Assembly (NCBI GenBank): GCA_030680605.1
Contig: JAUXUQ010000010.1
Span: forward strand, 62,001-126,000
Reading direction: 5' to 3'
Length of the DNA: 64,000 nucleotides
Origin: Gammaproteobacteria bacterium
GTDB lineage: Bacteria; Pseudomonadota; Gammaproteobacteria; SURF-13
Shown here: one piece after another, positions 8,493-17,593 of the stretch
Position numbering within the stretch: position 1 is the first letter of the stretch
Layout of the letters: the number at the start of each line of letters is the position of its first letter
The notes under the pieces: generated by a model
Databases searched by the model: none
The model's input: the letters and a program-made list of their open reading frames with translations, nothing else
Told to the model about the DNA's origin: nothing
Translations under genes and position numbers: made by a program

Positions 8493-10424
8493 ATGTCGTA
8501 CCCGTTGCTAGAGAGACTCCGCACGCCCGCGCAATTGCGTACGTTCGATGAAGCCGAGCTTGCGCCGCTGGCCGCCGAGTTACGGGCGTTTCTGATTGAA
8601 TCGGTCAGCCGCACCGGCGGCCATCTTTCCGCCGGGCTGGGCACGGTCGAGCTGGCGATTGCGCTGCACTATGTATTCAACACCCCTGAGGATCGTCTGG
8701 TATGGGACACCGGCCACCAGAGCTATCCGCACAAAATACTCACCGGACGCCGCGCGGCGATGGACAGCCTGCGGCAGAAAGGCGGCCTCGCCGGTTTCCC
8801 CAAGCGTGACGAAAGCCCTTACGATACTTTTGGTGTCGGCCATGCGGGTACCGCAGTGAGCGCAGCGCTTGGCATGGCCCTCGCCCATTCATTAAAAACA
8901 CTCTCTCCCTCAGGGGAGAGCGAAGCGAGGGGGGCGAAGCCGGAGGGTGAGGGTGCGCGCAAGACGGTGGCCGTGCTGGGCGACGGTGCGCTCACCGCCG
9001 GCATGGCCTTTGAGGCACTGAACCATGCGGGTGATCTGGGCGCTGACATGCTGGTGATACTGAACGACAATGACATGTCGATCTCACCCAACGTCGGCGG
9101 CATGTCGAATTATCTCGCGCGCGTGCTGTCGGGCAAGGTGTACTCCACCATGCGCGAGCGCAGCAAAAAGGTGCTGGGTGTGGTGCCACCGATGTGGGAG
9201 CTGGCGCGGCGCGCGGAAGAGCACATGAAGGGCATGGTGATCCCCGGCACGCTGTTTGAGGAGCTGGGCTTTAACTACATCGGCCCCATCGACGGCCATG
9301 ATCTGCCCACGCTGGTGAAAACCCTGCGCAACCTGCACGCGCTCAAGGGGGCGCAGTTCCTGCACGTGGTCACGCAGAAGGGCAAGGGCTACACGCCGGC
9401 CGAGGACGACCCGTGCAGCTACCACGGCGTGGCGGCGTTTGACCCCGACAGTGGCGAGCCGCGCAGCAAGAGTGGTGGTGCCCCCAGCTACACACAGATT
9501 TTCGGGGACTGGCTGTGTGACATGGCGGCGCGCGACGAGCGTCTGGTTGCCATTACGCCCGCCATGCGTGAGGGCTCAGGCCTCACGCAATTTTCCGAGC
9601 GGTATCCGGCACGTTATTTCGATGTCGGCATCGCCGAACAGCACGCCGTCACGCTGGCTGCTGGTCTCGCCTGTGAAGGGCTGAAGCCGGTAGTGGCGAT
9701 CTACTCCACGTTTTTACAGCGCGCCTATGACCAGCTGGTGCATGACGTTGCCTTGCAGAATCTGCCGGTGCTGTTTGCCATCGACCGCGCCGGTATCGTC
9801 GGCCCCGACGGCCCCACCCACGCGGGCAGTTTTGACCTCGGCTTCATGCGCAGCATACCGAACATGGTCATCATGGCGCCGACCGACGCCAATGAATGCC
9901 GCGAGATGCTGACCACGGGCTTTCTGTATAACGGCCCGGCGGCAGTGCGTTACCCGCGCGGTCCTGCGCCGTGCAGCGTACTGCAATCCGGCACCAACAG
10001 TCTGCCCTTGGGCAAGGCAAAGCTGTGCCGCGAAGGCAAAGACATCGCCTTGCTGGTGTTCGGCGCCCTGCTGGAACCCGCCATGGAGGCCGCGCAGGCG
10101 CTCAATGCCACCGTAGCCAACATGCGCTTCATCAAGCCGCTCGATGAGGCGTTGGTGATGCAGCTGGCTGCACGGCATACGCTGCTGGTCACGCTGGAAG
10201 ACAATGCCGTACAGGGCGGCGCCGGCAGCGCGGTGAACGAATGCCTCGCCGCGCAAGGTCTGGGCAATACCATCATCAATCTGGGCCTGCCGGATGCTTT
10301 TCTCGATCAGGGCACGCGCGCCGAACTGCTCGCGGCCTGCGGTCTGGATGCCGACGGCATACTGCGCACGGTACACAAACATTTTGAAACACAGTGCCAG
10401 GTCGCGCCGGTTAAAGTAAAATAG
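8493..10424 (+). CDS. dxs: 1-deoxy-D-xylulose-5-phosphate synthase with an in-frame repeat insertion
   Basis: First enzyme of the MEP isoprenoid pathway; thiamine-diphosphate-dependent condensation of pyruvate and glyceraldehyde 3-phosphate. It has conserved [34 protein letters not shown] and [12 protein letters not shown] (TPP binding), then the transketolase central domain ([15 protein letters not shown]) and C-terminal domain. The ATG at 8493 begins the conserved MSYPLLERL; an upstream in-frame codon at 8448 adds unrelated residues. About 17 extra residues ([18 protein letters not shown] and following) precede the VAVLGDGA motif. Their DNA is a palindromic repeat read in frame (8898-8956). 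The enzyme is otherwise full length (643 residues). Confidence 0.95.
   Translation: MSYPLLERLRTPAQLRTFDEAELAPLAAELRAFLIESVSRTGGHLSAGLGTVELAIALHYVFNTPEDRLVWDTGHQSYPHKILTGRRAAMDSLRQKGGLAGFPKRDESPYDTFGVGHAGTAVSAALGMALAHSLKTLSPSGESEARGAKPEGEGARKTVAVLGDGALTAGMAFEALNHAGDLGADMLVILNDNDMSISPNVGGMSNYLARVLSGKVYSTMRERSKKVLGVVPPMWELARRAEEHMKGMVIPGTLFEELGFNYIGPIDGHDLPTLVKTLRNLHALKGAQFLHVVTQKGKGYTPAEDDPCSYHGVAAFDPDSGEPRSKSGGAPSYTQIFGDWLCDMAARDERLVAITPAMREGSGLTQFSERYPARYFDVGIAEQHAVTLAAGLACEGLKPVVAIYSTFLQRAYDQLVHDVALQNLPVLFAIDRAGIVGPDGPTHAGSFDLGFMRSIPNMVIMAPTDANECREMLTTGFLYNGPAAVRYPRGPAPCSVLQSGTNSLPLGKAKLCREGKDIALLVFGALLEPAMEAAQALNATVANMRFIKPLDEALVMQLAARHTLLVTLEDNAVQGGAGSAVNECLAAQGLGNTIINLGLPDAFLDQGTRAELLAACGLDADGILRTVHKHFETQCQVAPVKVK
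8898..8956 (+). repeat. Small palindromic repeat inserted in the dxs coding frame
   Basis: The stretch contains CTCTCCCTCAGGGGAGAG (a self-complementary hairpin) followed by G-rich GCGAAGCGAGGGGGGCGAAG and GGAGGGTGAGGG. This is the composition of short dispersed CCCTCACCC-type intergenic palindromes found in many proteobacteria. It stays in frame and encodes residues that relatives such as E. coli Dxs lack at this place. Confidence 0.7.
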
Positions 10425-10428
10425 CTCC

Positions 10429-10812
10429 GTGTCTGCTCACTACACCCTCAAGATACTCACCGACTTCGCCTCGGCGCACACCCTGCGAGACTATCCCGGC
10501 GACTGCCGCCGCATGCACGGTCACAACTGGAAGCTGGAAGTGGAGGTAACAGCCAACCGGCTGGACGATACCGGCATGGGTGTGGACTTTCGCGTCATTA
10601 AAAACGCCGCGCGTGATCTCGCCAAGACGCTGGATCACTATTACCTCAATGACATTCCACCGTTCGACAAGATCAATCCGACGGCGGAAAACATCGCCGC
10701 CTATTTTTATAGCGGCCTGTCGCAGACACTTAACAAACCCGATCTGCGCGTGAGCGCCGTCACCCTGTGGGAAACGGACCGCGCTTGCGTGCGTTATGCC
10801 GAGCAGGCGTAA
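10429..10812 (+). CDS. queD: 6-carboxytetrahydropterin synthase (QueD family)
   Basis: Second step of queuosine/7-deazaguanine synthesis: converts dihydroneopterin triphosphate to 6-carboxytetrahydropterin. The 127-residue protein shows FASAHTL with the first zinc histidine, GDCRRMHGHNWKLEV with the catalytic Cys and the two other zinc histidines, GMGVDFRVIK, the LDHYYLND loop and an NPTAENIA motif. Start is a GTG at 10429, four bases after the dxs stop, so it is probably translated from the dxs transcript. A strict pyruvoyl-tetrahydropterin synthase role is less likely in this setting. Confidence 0.9.
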   Translation: MSAHYTLKILTDFASAHTLRDYPGDCRRMHGHNWKLEVEVTANRLDDTGMGVDFRVIKNAARDLAKTLDHYYLNDIPPFDKINPTAENIAAYFYSGLSQTLNKPDLRVSAVTLWETDRACVRYAEQA

Positions 10813-10826
10813 TTTTTCGCAGCAGG

Positions 10827-11483
10827 CTAATGCTTCTGCTTGAGCAGCATCGTCTGCCCGCTGTTCTGCATTTCGAGGCGGGTCAGAAACGACATCCCGA
10901 GCAATACCTCTGTCGGTGAGAGACCTTCGATCACCATACCGTCCACCTCGCGCAGTTCGATGTTGCCGACCTTGACCTTGGTAAGTTTGACCTGATAAGC
11001 GGGCGCGAGGCCTGAGGCGGTGGCGGCTGTGGTGGGTTTACCGTCCAGCCGGTAGTTGATGCCGAGTCGTTTGGCCTCGGCGGAGTTCATCGCCACCAGC
11101 GAGGAGCCGGTGTCGACCAGAAAATTCACGGTCAGGCCGTTGATGGTGCCGACCGTCGCAAACATACCCTGCGGACTGCGGAAGAGGGTGACGCTGGTGT
11201 GCGGGGGTGCGCCAAGGCGCGTATGCACCTCGCTGCCGAGGGGGTAGGTTTTTTGCTGGCCGTCAATTTCCAGTACGGCCTCGTTGCTGCTGGCGCTGAT
11301 CAGCCTGACGCCTTCCGGGCTGGTTTCACCCACACTGAGCGCCTGCTGCTTGCCGTCGATGACCACGATGGCCTTGTGTTTGAACAGGCCAAGCACCACC
11401 ACGCTGTTGACGGCGAACAGCGTCGGGCTGGCGAGCAGCAACGCCAGACTGACCAGGTATTTGCCGGTAGCAGAGCAAGCCAT
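10827..11483 (-). CDS. Secreted retropepsin-like aspartic protease
   Basis: Predicted periplasmic protein of 218 residues. It has a signal peptide at 1-24 (KYLVSLALLLASPTLFA) and a C-terminal clan AA aspartic protease domain of the TIGR02281 type (~100-215). The active-site motif is FLVDTGSSLVAMN, with a later hydrophobic glycine motif (EVLLGMSFLTRLEM) that completes the retropepsin fold. Such proteins have one DTG and act as dimers. The true start at 11483 gives the signal peptide; the longer frame up to 12131 is antisense to the next gene. It is convergent with queD and divergent from the amidotransferase with only 12 bp between start codons. Confidence 0.85.
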   Translation of the reverse strand: MACSATGKYLVSLALLLASPTLFAVNSVVVLGLFKHKAIVVIDGKQQALSVGETSPEGVRLISASSNEAVLEIDGQQKTYPLGSEVHTRLGAPPHTSVTLFRSPQGMFATVGTINGLTVNFLVDTGSSLVAMNSAEAKRLGINYRLDGKPTTAATASGLAPAYQVKLTKVKVGNIELREVDGMVIEGLSPTEVLLGMSFLTRLEMQNSGQTMLLKQKH

Positions 11484-11495
11484 AAGCTGTTTATT

Positions 11496-12209
11496 ATGCG
11501 CTGTATGAAGCCGGTGCGCATCTTCCGCCATATCGCCAACGAAGGGCCGGGCTATTTCGCCACGGTGCTGGAGCGGCGCGCCATCCCTTTTCAACTCGTA
11601 TGTATCGATGCCGGTGATGCCATCCCGCCGCAGGTGGACGACTGCGCCGGATTGGTGTTCATGGGCGGCACCATGAGCGTGAACGATGACCTGCCGTGGA
11701 TAGCCGGGGAAATGGCGTTGATACGCCGTGCCGCGCAGGTCGGTGTGCCGGTACTCGGCCATTGCCTCGGTGGCCAGCTGATCAGCAAGGCCCTGGGTGG
11801 AGAGGTGTGCGCCAATACAGTGAAGGAATTCGGCTGGCATGCCGTGCAGCGCGCGGACAATTCTATGACGCACGACTGGTTGGGGCCGTTGCCGCCCGCG
11901 TTCGACGTGTTTCATTGGCATGGCGAGACCTTCAGCCTGCCGCAGGATGCAACACTGCTGTTGACCGGCGCCCATTGTGCGCATCAGGCATTCGTGTGGC
12001 GCAACATGCTGGCCCTGCAATGCCACGTGGAGATGACGGCGGACATGGTGCGCGACTGGGCAGAACAGGGTGCCGATGAGCTGGCTGCACCCGGCATATG
12101 TGTGCAGAGCGCACAAGAGATGCAACAGCATCTCACGCCCAGAGTGGCCGCCCTCCAGCAGATAGCGGACGTGCTGTATGAGCGCTGGTTGCGTTGTCTG
12201 GTGACATGA
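11496..12209 (+). CDS. Class I glutamine amidotransferase-like protein (GuaA-like)
   Basis: 237-residue member of the type 1 glutamine amidotransferase family (GMP synthase N-domain-like). The oxyanion strand GLVFMGGTMSVNDD precedes the nucleophile elbow VLGHCLGGQLISKALGG (catalytic Cys in GHCLGGQ). The catalytic His is in ALQCHVEMT, with Glu two residues later, so the full Cys-His-Glu triad is present. Free-standing proteins of this kind hydrolyse gamma-glutamyl compounds or have unknown substrates. The start could be 11496 or 11505; neither has a clear ribosome-binding site. It has no operon partner on this strand. Confidence 0.85.
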   Translation: MRCMKPVRIFRHIANEGPGYFATVLERRAIPFQLVCIDAGDAIPPQVDDCAGLVFMGGTMSVNDDLPWIAGEMALIRRAAQVGVPVLGHCLGGQLISKALGGEVCANTVKEFGWHAVQRADNSMTHDWLGPLPPAFDVFHWHGETFSLPQDATLLLTGAHCAHQAFVWRNMLALQCHVEMTADMVRDWAEQGADELAAPGICVQSAQEMQQHLTPRVAALQQIADVLYERWLRCLVT

Positions 12210-12246
12210 GTGTGCAGACAGTCGCGCAAAAACACCTGCCCGGCTA

Positions 12247-12275
12247 TTGACACGGTAGCAGAATGCCCAAATAAT
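12247..12275 (+). promoter_or_regulatory. Sigma-70 promoter of the cold-shock gene
   Basis: TTGACA (12247-12252), a 17-bp spacer and AATAAT (12270-12275) form a near-consensus promoter. Transcription would start near 12282 and give an untranslated leader of about 158 nt, the size typical of cold-induced csp mRNAs whose leaders refold at low temperature. Confidence 0.7.
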
Positions 12276-12439
12276 CAGGACGTTGTGCGTTTATATGGCT
12301 GGGCCTGGAAGGTCTTGTGTGCGTTGTTTTCAGGCGTGACAGGAGGCGACAGACCATGCGAACCTCGTAGCATGACATGCGGTTGTATGTCGGGCGTACG
12401 GGCAAGAGACAGTGCAGTTATAACTAAGGGGTTGTCTGT

Positions 12440-12643
12440 ATGAGTCTTGGTACGGTGAAGTGGTTTAATGACGGCAAGGGTTTTGGCTTTATTACACCGA
12501 ATGATGGCAGCGAGGATGTATTTGTACACTACTCCGCCATCGAGGCTGAAGGCTTCAAGTCCCTGACCCAGGGTCAGACGGTCGAGTTTGAAACGACCAC
12601 CGGGCCGAAGGGGCTGCAGGCGGCACACGTCAAGCCCGCCTGA
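12440..12643 (+). CDS. Cold-shock protein, CspA family
   Basis: 67-residue single cold-shock domain that binds single-stranded RNA/DNA and melts RNA structure. It has both RNA-binding motifs: KGFGFITP (RNP1) and VFVHYSAI (RNP2), after the standard [11 protein letters not shown] opening and before the VEFET...[10 protein letters not shown] end. AAGGGG lies 9 nt before the ATG. The long leader downstream of a strong promoter suggests temperature regulation. Monocistronic; the stop overlaps a small GC hairpin (GCCCGC CTGA GCGGGC) without a T-run. Confidence 0.95.
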   Translation: MSLGTVKWFNDGKGFGFITPNDGSEDVFVHYSAIEAEGFKSLTQGQTVEFETTTGPKGLQAAHVKPA

Positions 12644-12903
12644 GCGGGCGGGTGGGGTGTGCGGCTCCGCCTGCCACAGGCAGGGTGGGCGCACCGGCGA
12701 AGCGACGGCAACTGCTTTGTCTGTGTCTGCAACAGGCCGACCGGATCGCAAGGCTGTTTTGCAACAGCCTGCCGGGGCTCGTCTTGCATTTTACGGTAAT
12801 ATTTTCTCCCAATGCGCTGCTCGCCCCGCTCTGGCGGTGGCATAGTGGTAAAGTGTGCGAGTGCTGCTGGACTCAGGCACACAGTGATTTTCAGGACTGA
12901 GAC
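12644..12903. other. Intergenic region between csp and lptM
   Basis: 260 bp with no supported gene. Open frames here (plus 12652-12900, minus 12574-12981) have no family resemblance, no good ribosome-binding site and arginine/cysteine-rich composition typical of shadow frames. In many relatives cyaY sits here on the opposite strand, but no frataxin-like sequence was recognised. Confidence 0.6.
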
Positions 12904-13044
12904 ATGACCAAGGCAAAGATCACTATTCTGTTGCTCGCAGTCACGCTGTTTGCGGCCGCTGGCTTGAGCGGCTGCGGACAAAAGGGCGATTTATATCTGC
13001 CGGATCGCTGGCAAGATCAGTCCGTGACCGCCTCCGGCCACTAA
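12904..13044 (+). CDS. lptM: LptM (YifL) small lipoprotein
   Basis: 46-residue lipoprotein below the usual ORF cut-off. It has a basic N-terminus, a hydrophobic core (ITILLLAVTLFAAAG) and the lipobox LSGC with lipidation Cys at 24, followed at once by the signature GQKGDLYLPD. The CGQKGxLYLP block is diagnostic of LptM, which stabilises oxidative maturation of the LptD/LptE outer-membrane LPS translocon. It lies 37 bp upstream of lysA, the conserved lptM-lysA order in gammaproteobacteria. Confidence 0.92.
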   Translation: MTKAKITILLLAVTLFAAAGLSGCGQKGDLYLPDRWQDQSVTASGH

Positions 13045-13081
13045 ACAAGGCCACGCGCGGCCAGCGCGCCACACCTTATTT

Positions 13082-14332
13082 ATGAATTACTTTCACCATC
13101 GCGATGGGCGCCTGTTCGCCGAGGACGTCGATCTCGCTACAGTCGCTGCGACGCACGGCACGCCTTGCTACGTCTATTCACGTGCTGCCGTGGAGGCAGG
13201 CTTTCGCGCCTTTGACGCAGCGCTGGCGGCGTATCCGCACGGTCATCTGGTGTGTTATGCGGTCAAGGCCAACCCCAATCTTGCCGTGCTCAACTGCCTG
13301 GCGCGACTGGGCGCTGGCTTCGATGTCGTCTCCGGTGGCGAACTGGCGCGTGTACTGGCGGCAGGGGGCGAGGCGGGCAAGGTAGTATTTTCCGGTGTCG
13401 GCAAGCGTCCGGATGAGATGCGTGAGGCGCTTACGGCCGGTATCCGCTGCTTTAATGTTGAATCTGCGCCGGAGCTGGAGCGGCTGAATGAGGTGGCGGG
13501 CGCGCTCGGCAAGCGTGCGCCGGTCGCACTGCGCGTCAACCCCGATGTCGACGCGCGCACCCACCCCTATATTGCCACCGGGCTTGCAGACAGCAAGTTC
13601 GGCATTCCCATCGCGCAGGCGCCGGCGATCTACGCCCGTGCTGCGGCCCTGCCGCATATCGAAGTCGTCGGGGTGGATTGTCACATCGGTTCGCAACTGA
13701 CCGACACCACGCCCTTCGTGGCGGCGGCCGAGCGCGTGCTGGCGCTGGTAGATGCGCTGGCACAGCAGGGCATCGTCCTCCGTGAGCTGGATCTGGGCGG
13801 CGGGCTGGGCATTTCCTATCAGGGTGAAACGCCGCCTGCGCCACAGGCCTATGTGGCAGCCCTGCTGGGCGCCGTCGGTGATCGTGCCTGCACCCTGCTC
13901 ATTGAGCCGGGGCGCGCCATCATCGGCAATGCAGGTGTGCTGCTCACGCGGGTCGAGTATCTCAAGCTCAATGACGCGAAGAATTTCGCCGTGGTCGATG
14001 CCGCCATGAATGATCTGATGCGCCCGGCGCTGTACGACGCGTACCACGCGATAGAGCCGGTGCAGCCGCGCACCGTGCCAGAGCGTGTGTATGACGTGGT
14101 TGGCCCGGTGTGCGAGAGCGGGGACTTCCTCGGCACGGCGCGCAGCCTGGCGCTGGAACCGGGCGATCTGCTCGCCATTCGCTCGGCGGGCGCCTACGGC
14201 ATGAGCATGAGCTCCAATTACAACACCCGCCCGCGTGCCGCTGAGGTGATGGTGGATGGTACGCAGGCCCACCTGGTGCGTGCCCGTGAAACAGTGCCGG
14301 CACTATTCGCCGCTGAACGACTACTGCCTTGA
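13082..14332 (+). CDS. lysA: Diaminopimelate decarboxylase
   Basis: Last step of lysine synthesis: PLP-dependent decarboxylation of meso-diaminopimelate. The 416-residue fold-III enzyme has the Schiff-base lysine in [10 protein letters not shown], the glycine loop [20 protein letters not shown], a phosphate-binding [19 protein letters not shown], and the active-site Cys of [30 protein letters not shown] closes the C-terminal barrel. dapF, often next, is not present; hslV follows. Confidence 0.97.
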   Translation: MNYFHHRDGRLFAEDVDLATVAATHGTPCYVYSRAAVEAGFRAFDAALAAYPHGHLVCYAVKANPNLAVLNCLARLGAGFDVVSGGELARVLAAGGEAGKVVFSGVGKRPDEMREALTAGIRCFNVESAPELERLNEVAGALGKRAPVALRVNPDVDARTHPYIATGLADSKFGIPIAQAPAIYARAAALPHIEVVGVDCHIGSQLTDTTPFVAAAERVLALVDALAQQGIVLRELDLGGGLGISYQGETPPAPQAYVAALLGAVGDRACTLLIEPGRAIIGNAGVLLTRVEYLKLNDAKNFAVVDAAMNDLMRPALYDAYHAIEPVQPRTVPERVYDVVGPVCESGDFLGTARSLALEPGDLLAIRSAGAYGMSMSSNYNTRPRAAEVMVDGTQAHLVRARETVPALFAAERLLP

Positions 14333-14378
14333 GTTACAATACAGCATCAGTCTGACGCATCAACGCAGGAATTCAACA

Positions 14379-14924
14379 GTGGAACAATTGCACGGAACGA
14401 CGATAGTGTCAGTGCGCCGCAACGGCAAGGTCGTCGTCGGCGGCGACGGCCAGGTATCGATGGGTAATACCGTGATGAAAGGCAATGCCCGCAAGGTGCG
14501 GCGTCTGTATCACGATCAGGTCATCGCCGGGTTTGCCGGCGGCACCGCCGATGCCTTCACGCTGTTTGAGCGCTTCGAGGGCAAGCTGGAAAAACATCAG
14601 GGCAATCTCACCCGCGCGGCGGTAGAGCTGGCCAAGGACTGGCGCACCGATCGCATGCTGCGGCGGCTGGAGGCCTTGCTGCTGGTGGCCGACAAAGGCG
14701 TCTCGCTTATCATCTCCGGCAATGGCGACGTCATCGAGCCGGAAAATGGCCTCATGGCGATCGGTTCAGGCGGTCCCTACGCACAGGCGGCGGCGCGTGC
14801 CCTGCTGGAGAATACAGAACTTGATGCGCTCGCCATCGTCGAGCGCAGCCTCATGATTGCCGCCGACATCTGTGTATTTACCAATCGCAATATCACCGTA
14901 GAAGAACTGGGTGCAACCGCTTGA
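14379..14924 (+). CDS. hslV: ATP-dependent protease subunit HslV
   Basis: Proteolytic subunit of the HslVU (ClpQY) protease, 181 residues. The active-site threonine follows a short leader, MEQLHG, giving [20 protein letters not shown] after processing. [24 protein letters not shown] and a C-terminal [21 protein letters not shown] are family hallmarks. The start is a GTG at 14379 (AGGA 9 nt upstream); a longer frame from 14256 overlaps lysA and lacks family similarity. It is directly upstream of hslU and likely co-translated. Confidence 0.97.
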   Translation: MEQLHGTTIVSVRRNGKVVVGGDGQVSMGNTVMKGNARKVRRLYHDQVIAGFAGGTADAFTLFERFEGKLEKHQGNLTRAAVELAKDWRTDRMLRRLEALLLVADKGVSLIISGNGDVIEPENGLMAIGSGGPYAQAAARALLENTELDALAIVERSLMIAADICVFTNRNITVEELGATA

Positions 14925-14932
14925 GTCCTGAC

Positions 14933-16252
14933 ATGTCCCTGACCCCGCAGCAAATCGTCCACGAACTGGACAAGCACATCATTGGCCAGGCCGCTGCCAA
15001 GCGCGCCGTCGCCATTGCCCTGCGCAACCGCTGGCGCCGCAATCAGGTGGAAGAATCGCTGCGCAACGAAATCACGCCCAAGAATATTCTGATGATCGGT
15101 CCGACCGGCGTCGGCAAGACCGAGATTGCGCGGCGGTTGGCAAAGCTCGCCCACGCGCCGTTCCTCAAGATCGAGGCCACCAAGTTTACCGAGGTGGGCT
15201 ATGTCGGGCGCGACGTCGAATCCATTATTCGTGATCTGGTCGACACCGCGATCAAGATGACGCGTGAGGAAGAAATAAAAAAGGTGCGCCCGCGTGCCGA
15301 GGAGAGCGCCGAGGAACGCATACTCGATATTCTGTTGCGTCCGGCGCGAGTGGATTCCTCGGTAGCGCAGGACGAGCCTGCCACACGCCAGATATTCCGC
15401 AAGAAGTTGCGCGAGGGCGTGCTCGACGAGCGCGAAATCGAGGTCGACCTGAATGTGGCACCGATGGGTGTCGAGATCATGGCCCCACCGGGCATGGAGG
15501 AGATGAGCAACCAGTTGCAGAGCATGTTTCAGAATCTCGCGGGCGCGCGCACCCGCACCCGCAAGCTGCGGGTGAAGGAGGCCTTCAAGCTGCTCACCGA
15601 CGAGGCCGCGGCCAAGCTCATAGACGAGGACGCGCTGAAGGCGCGCGCCCTGAGCAATGCGGAACAGAACGGCATCGTCTTTATCGACGAGATCGACAAG
15701 ATCGCCAAGCGCTCGGAGTATGCCGGGGCAGACGTATCGCGCGAGGGTGTGCAGCGCGACCTGTTGCCGCTGGTTGAGGGCAGCACCGTGTCCACCAAGC
15801 ACGGCATGGTGAAGACCGACCATATCCTGTTCATTGCCTCCGGCGCGTTTCATGTCGCCAAGCCCTCGGACCTGATTCCTGAATTACAGGGCCGCTTGCC
15901 GATCCGGGTGGAGATGGACGCGCTCGGCGCGGAGGATTTTGTGCGCATCCTGACCGAGCCCGATGCCTCGCTCACGCGTCAGTACATCGCCCTGCTTGCA
16001 ACCGAAGGTGTGGCGCTGAGCTTCACCAAGGATGGCATCGCGCGCTTGGCTGAAGTGGCGTGGAAGGTGAACGAGCGCACGGAAAACATCGGCGCGCGCC
16101 GCCTGCATACGGTGATGGAACGCCTGCTGGAGACGATCTCGTTCGAGGCATCGGACAAGGGTGGTACCCATCTCGAGGTCAATGCCGCCTATGTGGATGA
16201 ACATCTCGGCAAGCTGGTTGAGGATGAAGACCTCACGCGCTATATATTGTAG
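14933..16252 (+). CDS. hslU: ATP-dependent protease ATPase subunit HslU
   Basis: AAA+ unfoldase that feeds substrates to HslV, 439 residues. Begins [19 protein letters not shown]; Walker [25 protein letters not shown] pore loop, I-domain with acidic/charged segments, Walker [13 protein letters not shown], sensor region [20 protein letters not shown] and the C-terminal tail EDLTRYIL that docks into HslV. The ATG at 14933 matches family starts; a TTG at 14921 overlaps the hslV stop. No strong ribosome-binding site, consistent with coupling to hslV. Confidence 0.97.
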   Translation: MSLTPQQIVHELDKHIIGQAAAKRAVAIALRNRWRRNQVEESLRNEITPKNILMIGPTGVGKTEIARRLAKLAHAPFLKIEATKFTEVGYVGRDVESIIRDLVDTAIKMTREEEIKKVRPRAEESAEERILDILLRPARVDSSVAQDEPATRQIFRKKLREGVLDEREIEVDLNVAPMGVEIMAPPGMEEMSNQLQSMFQNLAGARTRTRKLRVKEAFKLLTDEAAAKLIDEDALKARALSNAEQNGIVFIDEIDKIAKRSEYAGADVSREGVQRDLLPLVEGSTVSTKHGMVKTDHILFIASGAFHVAKPSDLIPELQGRLPIRVEMDALGAEDFVRILTEPDASLTRQYIALLATEGVALSFTKDGIARLAEVAWKVNERTENIGARRLHTVMERLLETISFEASDKGGTHLEVNAAYVDEHLGKLVEDEDLTRYIL

Positions 16253-16263
16253 TACCACGCACC

Positions 16264-16641
16264 ATGGCAGACGAACACAGCAAGCCCCACCCCATAGAAA
16301 TCAACCTGCGTCAGAAATCGCGCGTGCTCGAAGTGAGCTTCGACGACGGTGCGCATTTCAAGCTGCCGTGTGAATACCTGCGCGTCCATTCGCCGTCTGC
16401 CGAGGTGCGCGGCCACGGGCCGGGGCAGGAGGTGTTGCAGGTCGGCAAGGAACAGGTCAACATTAGTGCGATTGACCCGGTGGGCAGCTATGCTGTGCGC
16501 CTGCACTTTGATGACGGCCATAACACCGGGCTGTATTCCTGGAGCTATTTGTACGAACTCGGCGCCCGGTATGAAGACAACTGGCGTGATTATCTGGCGC
16601 GCCTGCAACAGGCGGGTGTGACCCGTTCGGCTGACTCATGA
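16264..16641 (+). CDS. DUF971 family protein
   Basis: 125-residue protein of the DUF971 family (fold related to the N-terminal domain of gamma-butyrobetaine hydroxylase). It has the conserved IEINLRQKSRVLEVSFDDG, LPCEYLRVHSPSAEVRGHG and a C-terminal HNTGLYSWSYLYELG with DNWRDYLARL. Function is unknown. The position between hslU and ubiE is widely conserved in gammaproteobacteria, which suggests co-expression rather than a proven role in either system. Confidence 0.9.
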   Translation: MADEHSKPHPIEINLRQKSRVLEVSFDDGAHFKLPCEYLRVHSPSAEVRGHGPGQEVLQVGKEQVNISAIDPVGSYAVRLHFDDGHNTGLYSWSYLYELGARYEDNWRDYLARLQQAGVTRSADS

Positions 16642-16696
16642 GGCACCTTGTCAGCAGTGTGCCCTTGCTGGGTGTCTCCTGAGCTGAAGCAGCGCT

Positions 16697-17440
16697 ATGG
16701 AAAAGAAGACCCACTTCGGTTTTGAGGACGTCGCCGAGTCCGAGAAGGCACGCCGCGTAGGTGCGGTGTTCGACTCGGTGGCGACGCGCTATGACGTGAT
16801 GAACGATGCCATGTCGTTCGGCGTGCACCGCTTGTGGAAACGGTTTGCAGTTGCGCGTGCGGGTTTGCGTGGCGGCGAGTCGGTGCTGGATGTCGCAGGC
16901 GGCACGGGAGACATCGCACGTCTGCTGGCGGAAAAAGTAGGCGCCAAGGGCAGGCTGGTGGTCACCGATATCAATGCCGCCATGCTGGGTGTGGGGCGCG
17001 CAAGACTGGTGGATGCAGGCGTGGTTGGCAATGTCGAATACGTGCAGGCCGATGCCGAGCACCTGCCATTTCCCGATGACAGCTTTGACTGCATCACCAT
17101 CGCCTTCGGCCTGCGCAACGTTACCCACAAGGAGGCGGCACTGGCTTCCATGCAGCGCATACTGAAACCGGGCGGGCGCTTGCTGGTGTTGGAGTTTTCC
17201 AAACCGCGCCTGCAGGCCATAGCGCCTGCCTATGATTTTTATTCCTTCAAGATATTACCGGTGCTCGGCAAACTGATTGCCGGTGATGAGGCGAGTTACC
17301 GCTATCTGGCCGAATCGATACGCATGCACCCGGATCAGGACACGCTTAAGCTGATGATGGAGCATGCGGGTCTGGAGCGATGCGAATATTTCAATCTGAG
17401 TGGGGGTATCGTCGCGCTGCACCGCGGCTATAAACTGTAA
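16697..17440 (+). CDS. ubiE: Ubiquinone/menaquinone methyltransferase UbiE
   Basis: C-methyltransferase that adds the methyl group to the ubiquinone (and, where present, menaquinone) ring using SAM. 247 residues with [25 protein letters not shown], the SAM-binding [41 protein letters not shown] and [11 protein letters not shown], all UbiE signatures. It heads ubiE-ubiJ-ubiB; a MITE-like repeat separates it from ubiJ. Confidence 0.97.
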   Translation: MEKKTHFGFEDVAESEKARRVGAVFDSVATRYDVMNDAMSFGVHRLWKRFAVARAGLRGGESVLDVAGGTGDIARLLAEKVGAKGRLVVTDINAAMLGVGRARLVDAGVVGNVEYVQADAEHLPFPDDSFDCITIAFGLRNVTHKEAALASMQRILKPGGRLLVLEFSKPRLQAIAPAYDFYSFKILPVLGKLIAGDEASYRYLAESIRMHPDQDTLKLMMEHAGLERCEYFNLSGGIVALHRGYKL

Positions 17441-17450
17441 TTAAGCCAAT

Positions 17451-17593
17451 AAGGTGCCTCTAAAAATGATGAATTTTTATTCAAGACAAGGCGCAGCGCA
17501 GGTGAGTAGCGGAGCATACAAGTTAGTATGTGAGCAGCGGAGACAAGCTGTAACGCAGTATTGGAGAAAAGGGCGCGTTTTTAGAGGTGCCTT
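17451..17593. repeat. MITE-like element (143 bp) between ubiE and ubiJ
   Basis: The ends form 16-bp terminal inverted repeats: AAGGTGCCTCTAAAAA (17451-17466) and TTTTTAGAGGTGCCTT (17578-17593), 14 of 16 paired. Inside are two similar units (GTGAGTAGCGGAGCATACAAG and GTGAGCAGCGGAGACAAGCTG). It has no coding capacity. The right end provides the AGAGG ribosome-binding site of ubiJ. No clear target duplication was seen. A short GGCGCCTCTAAAAAT match occurs at the trmL/pyrD gap (about 31156-31170). Confidence 0.75.
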
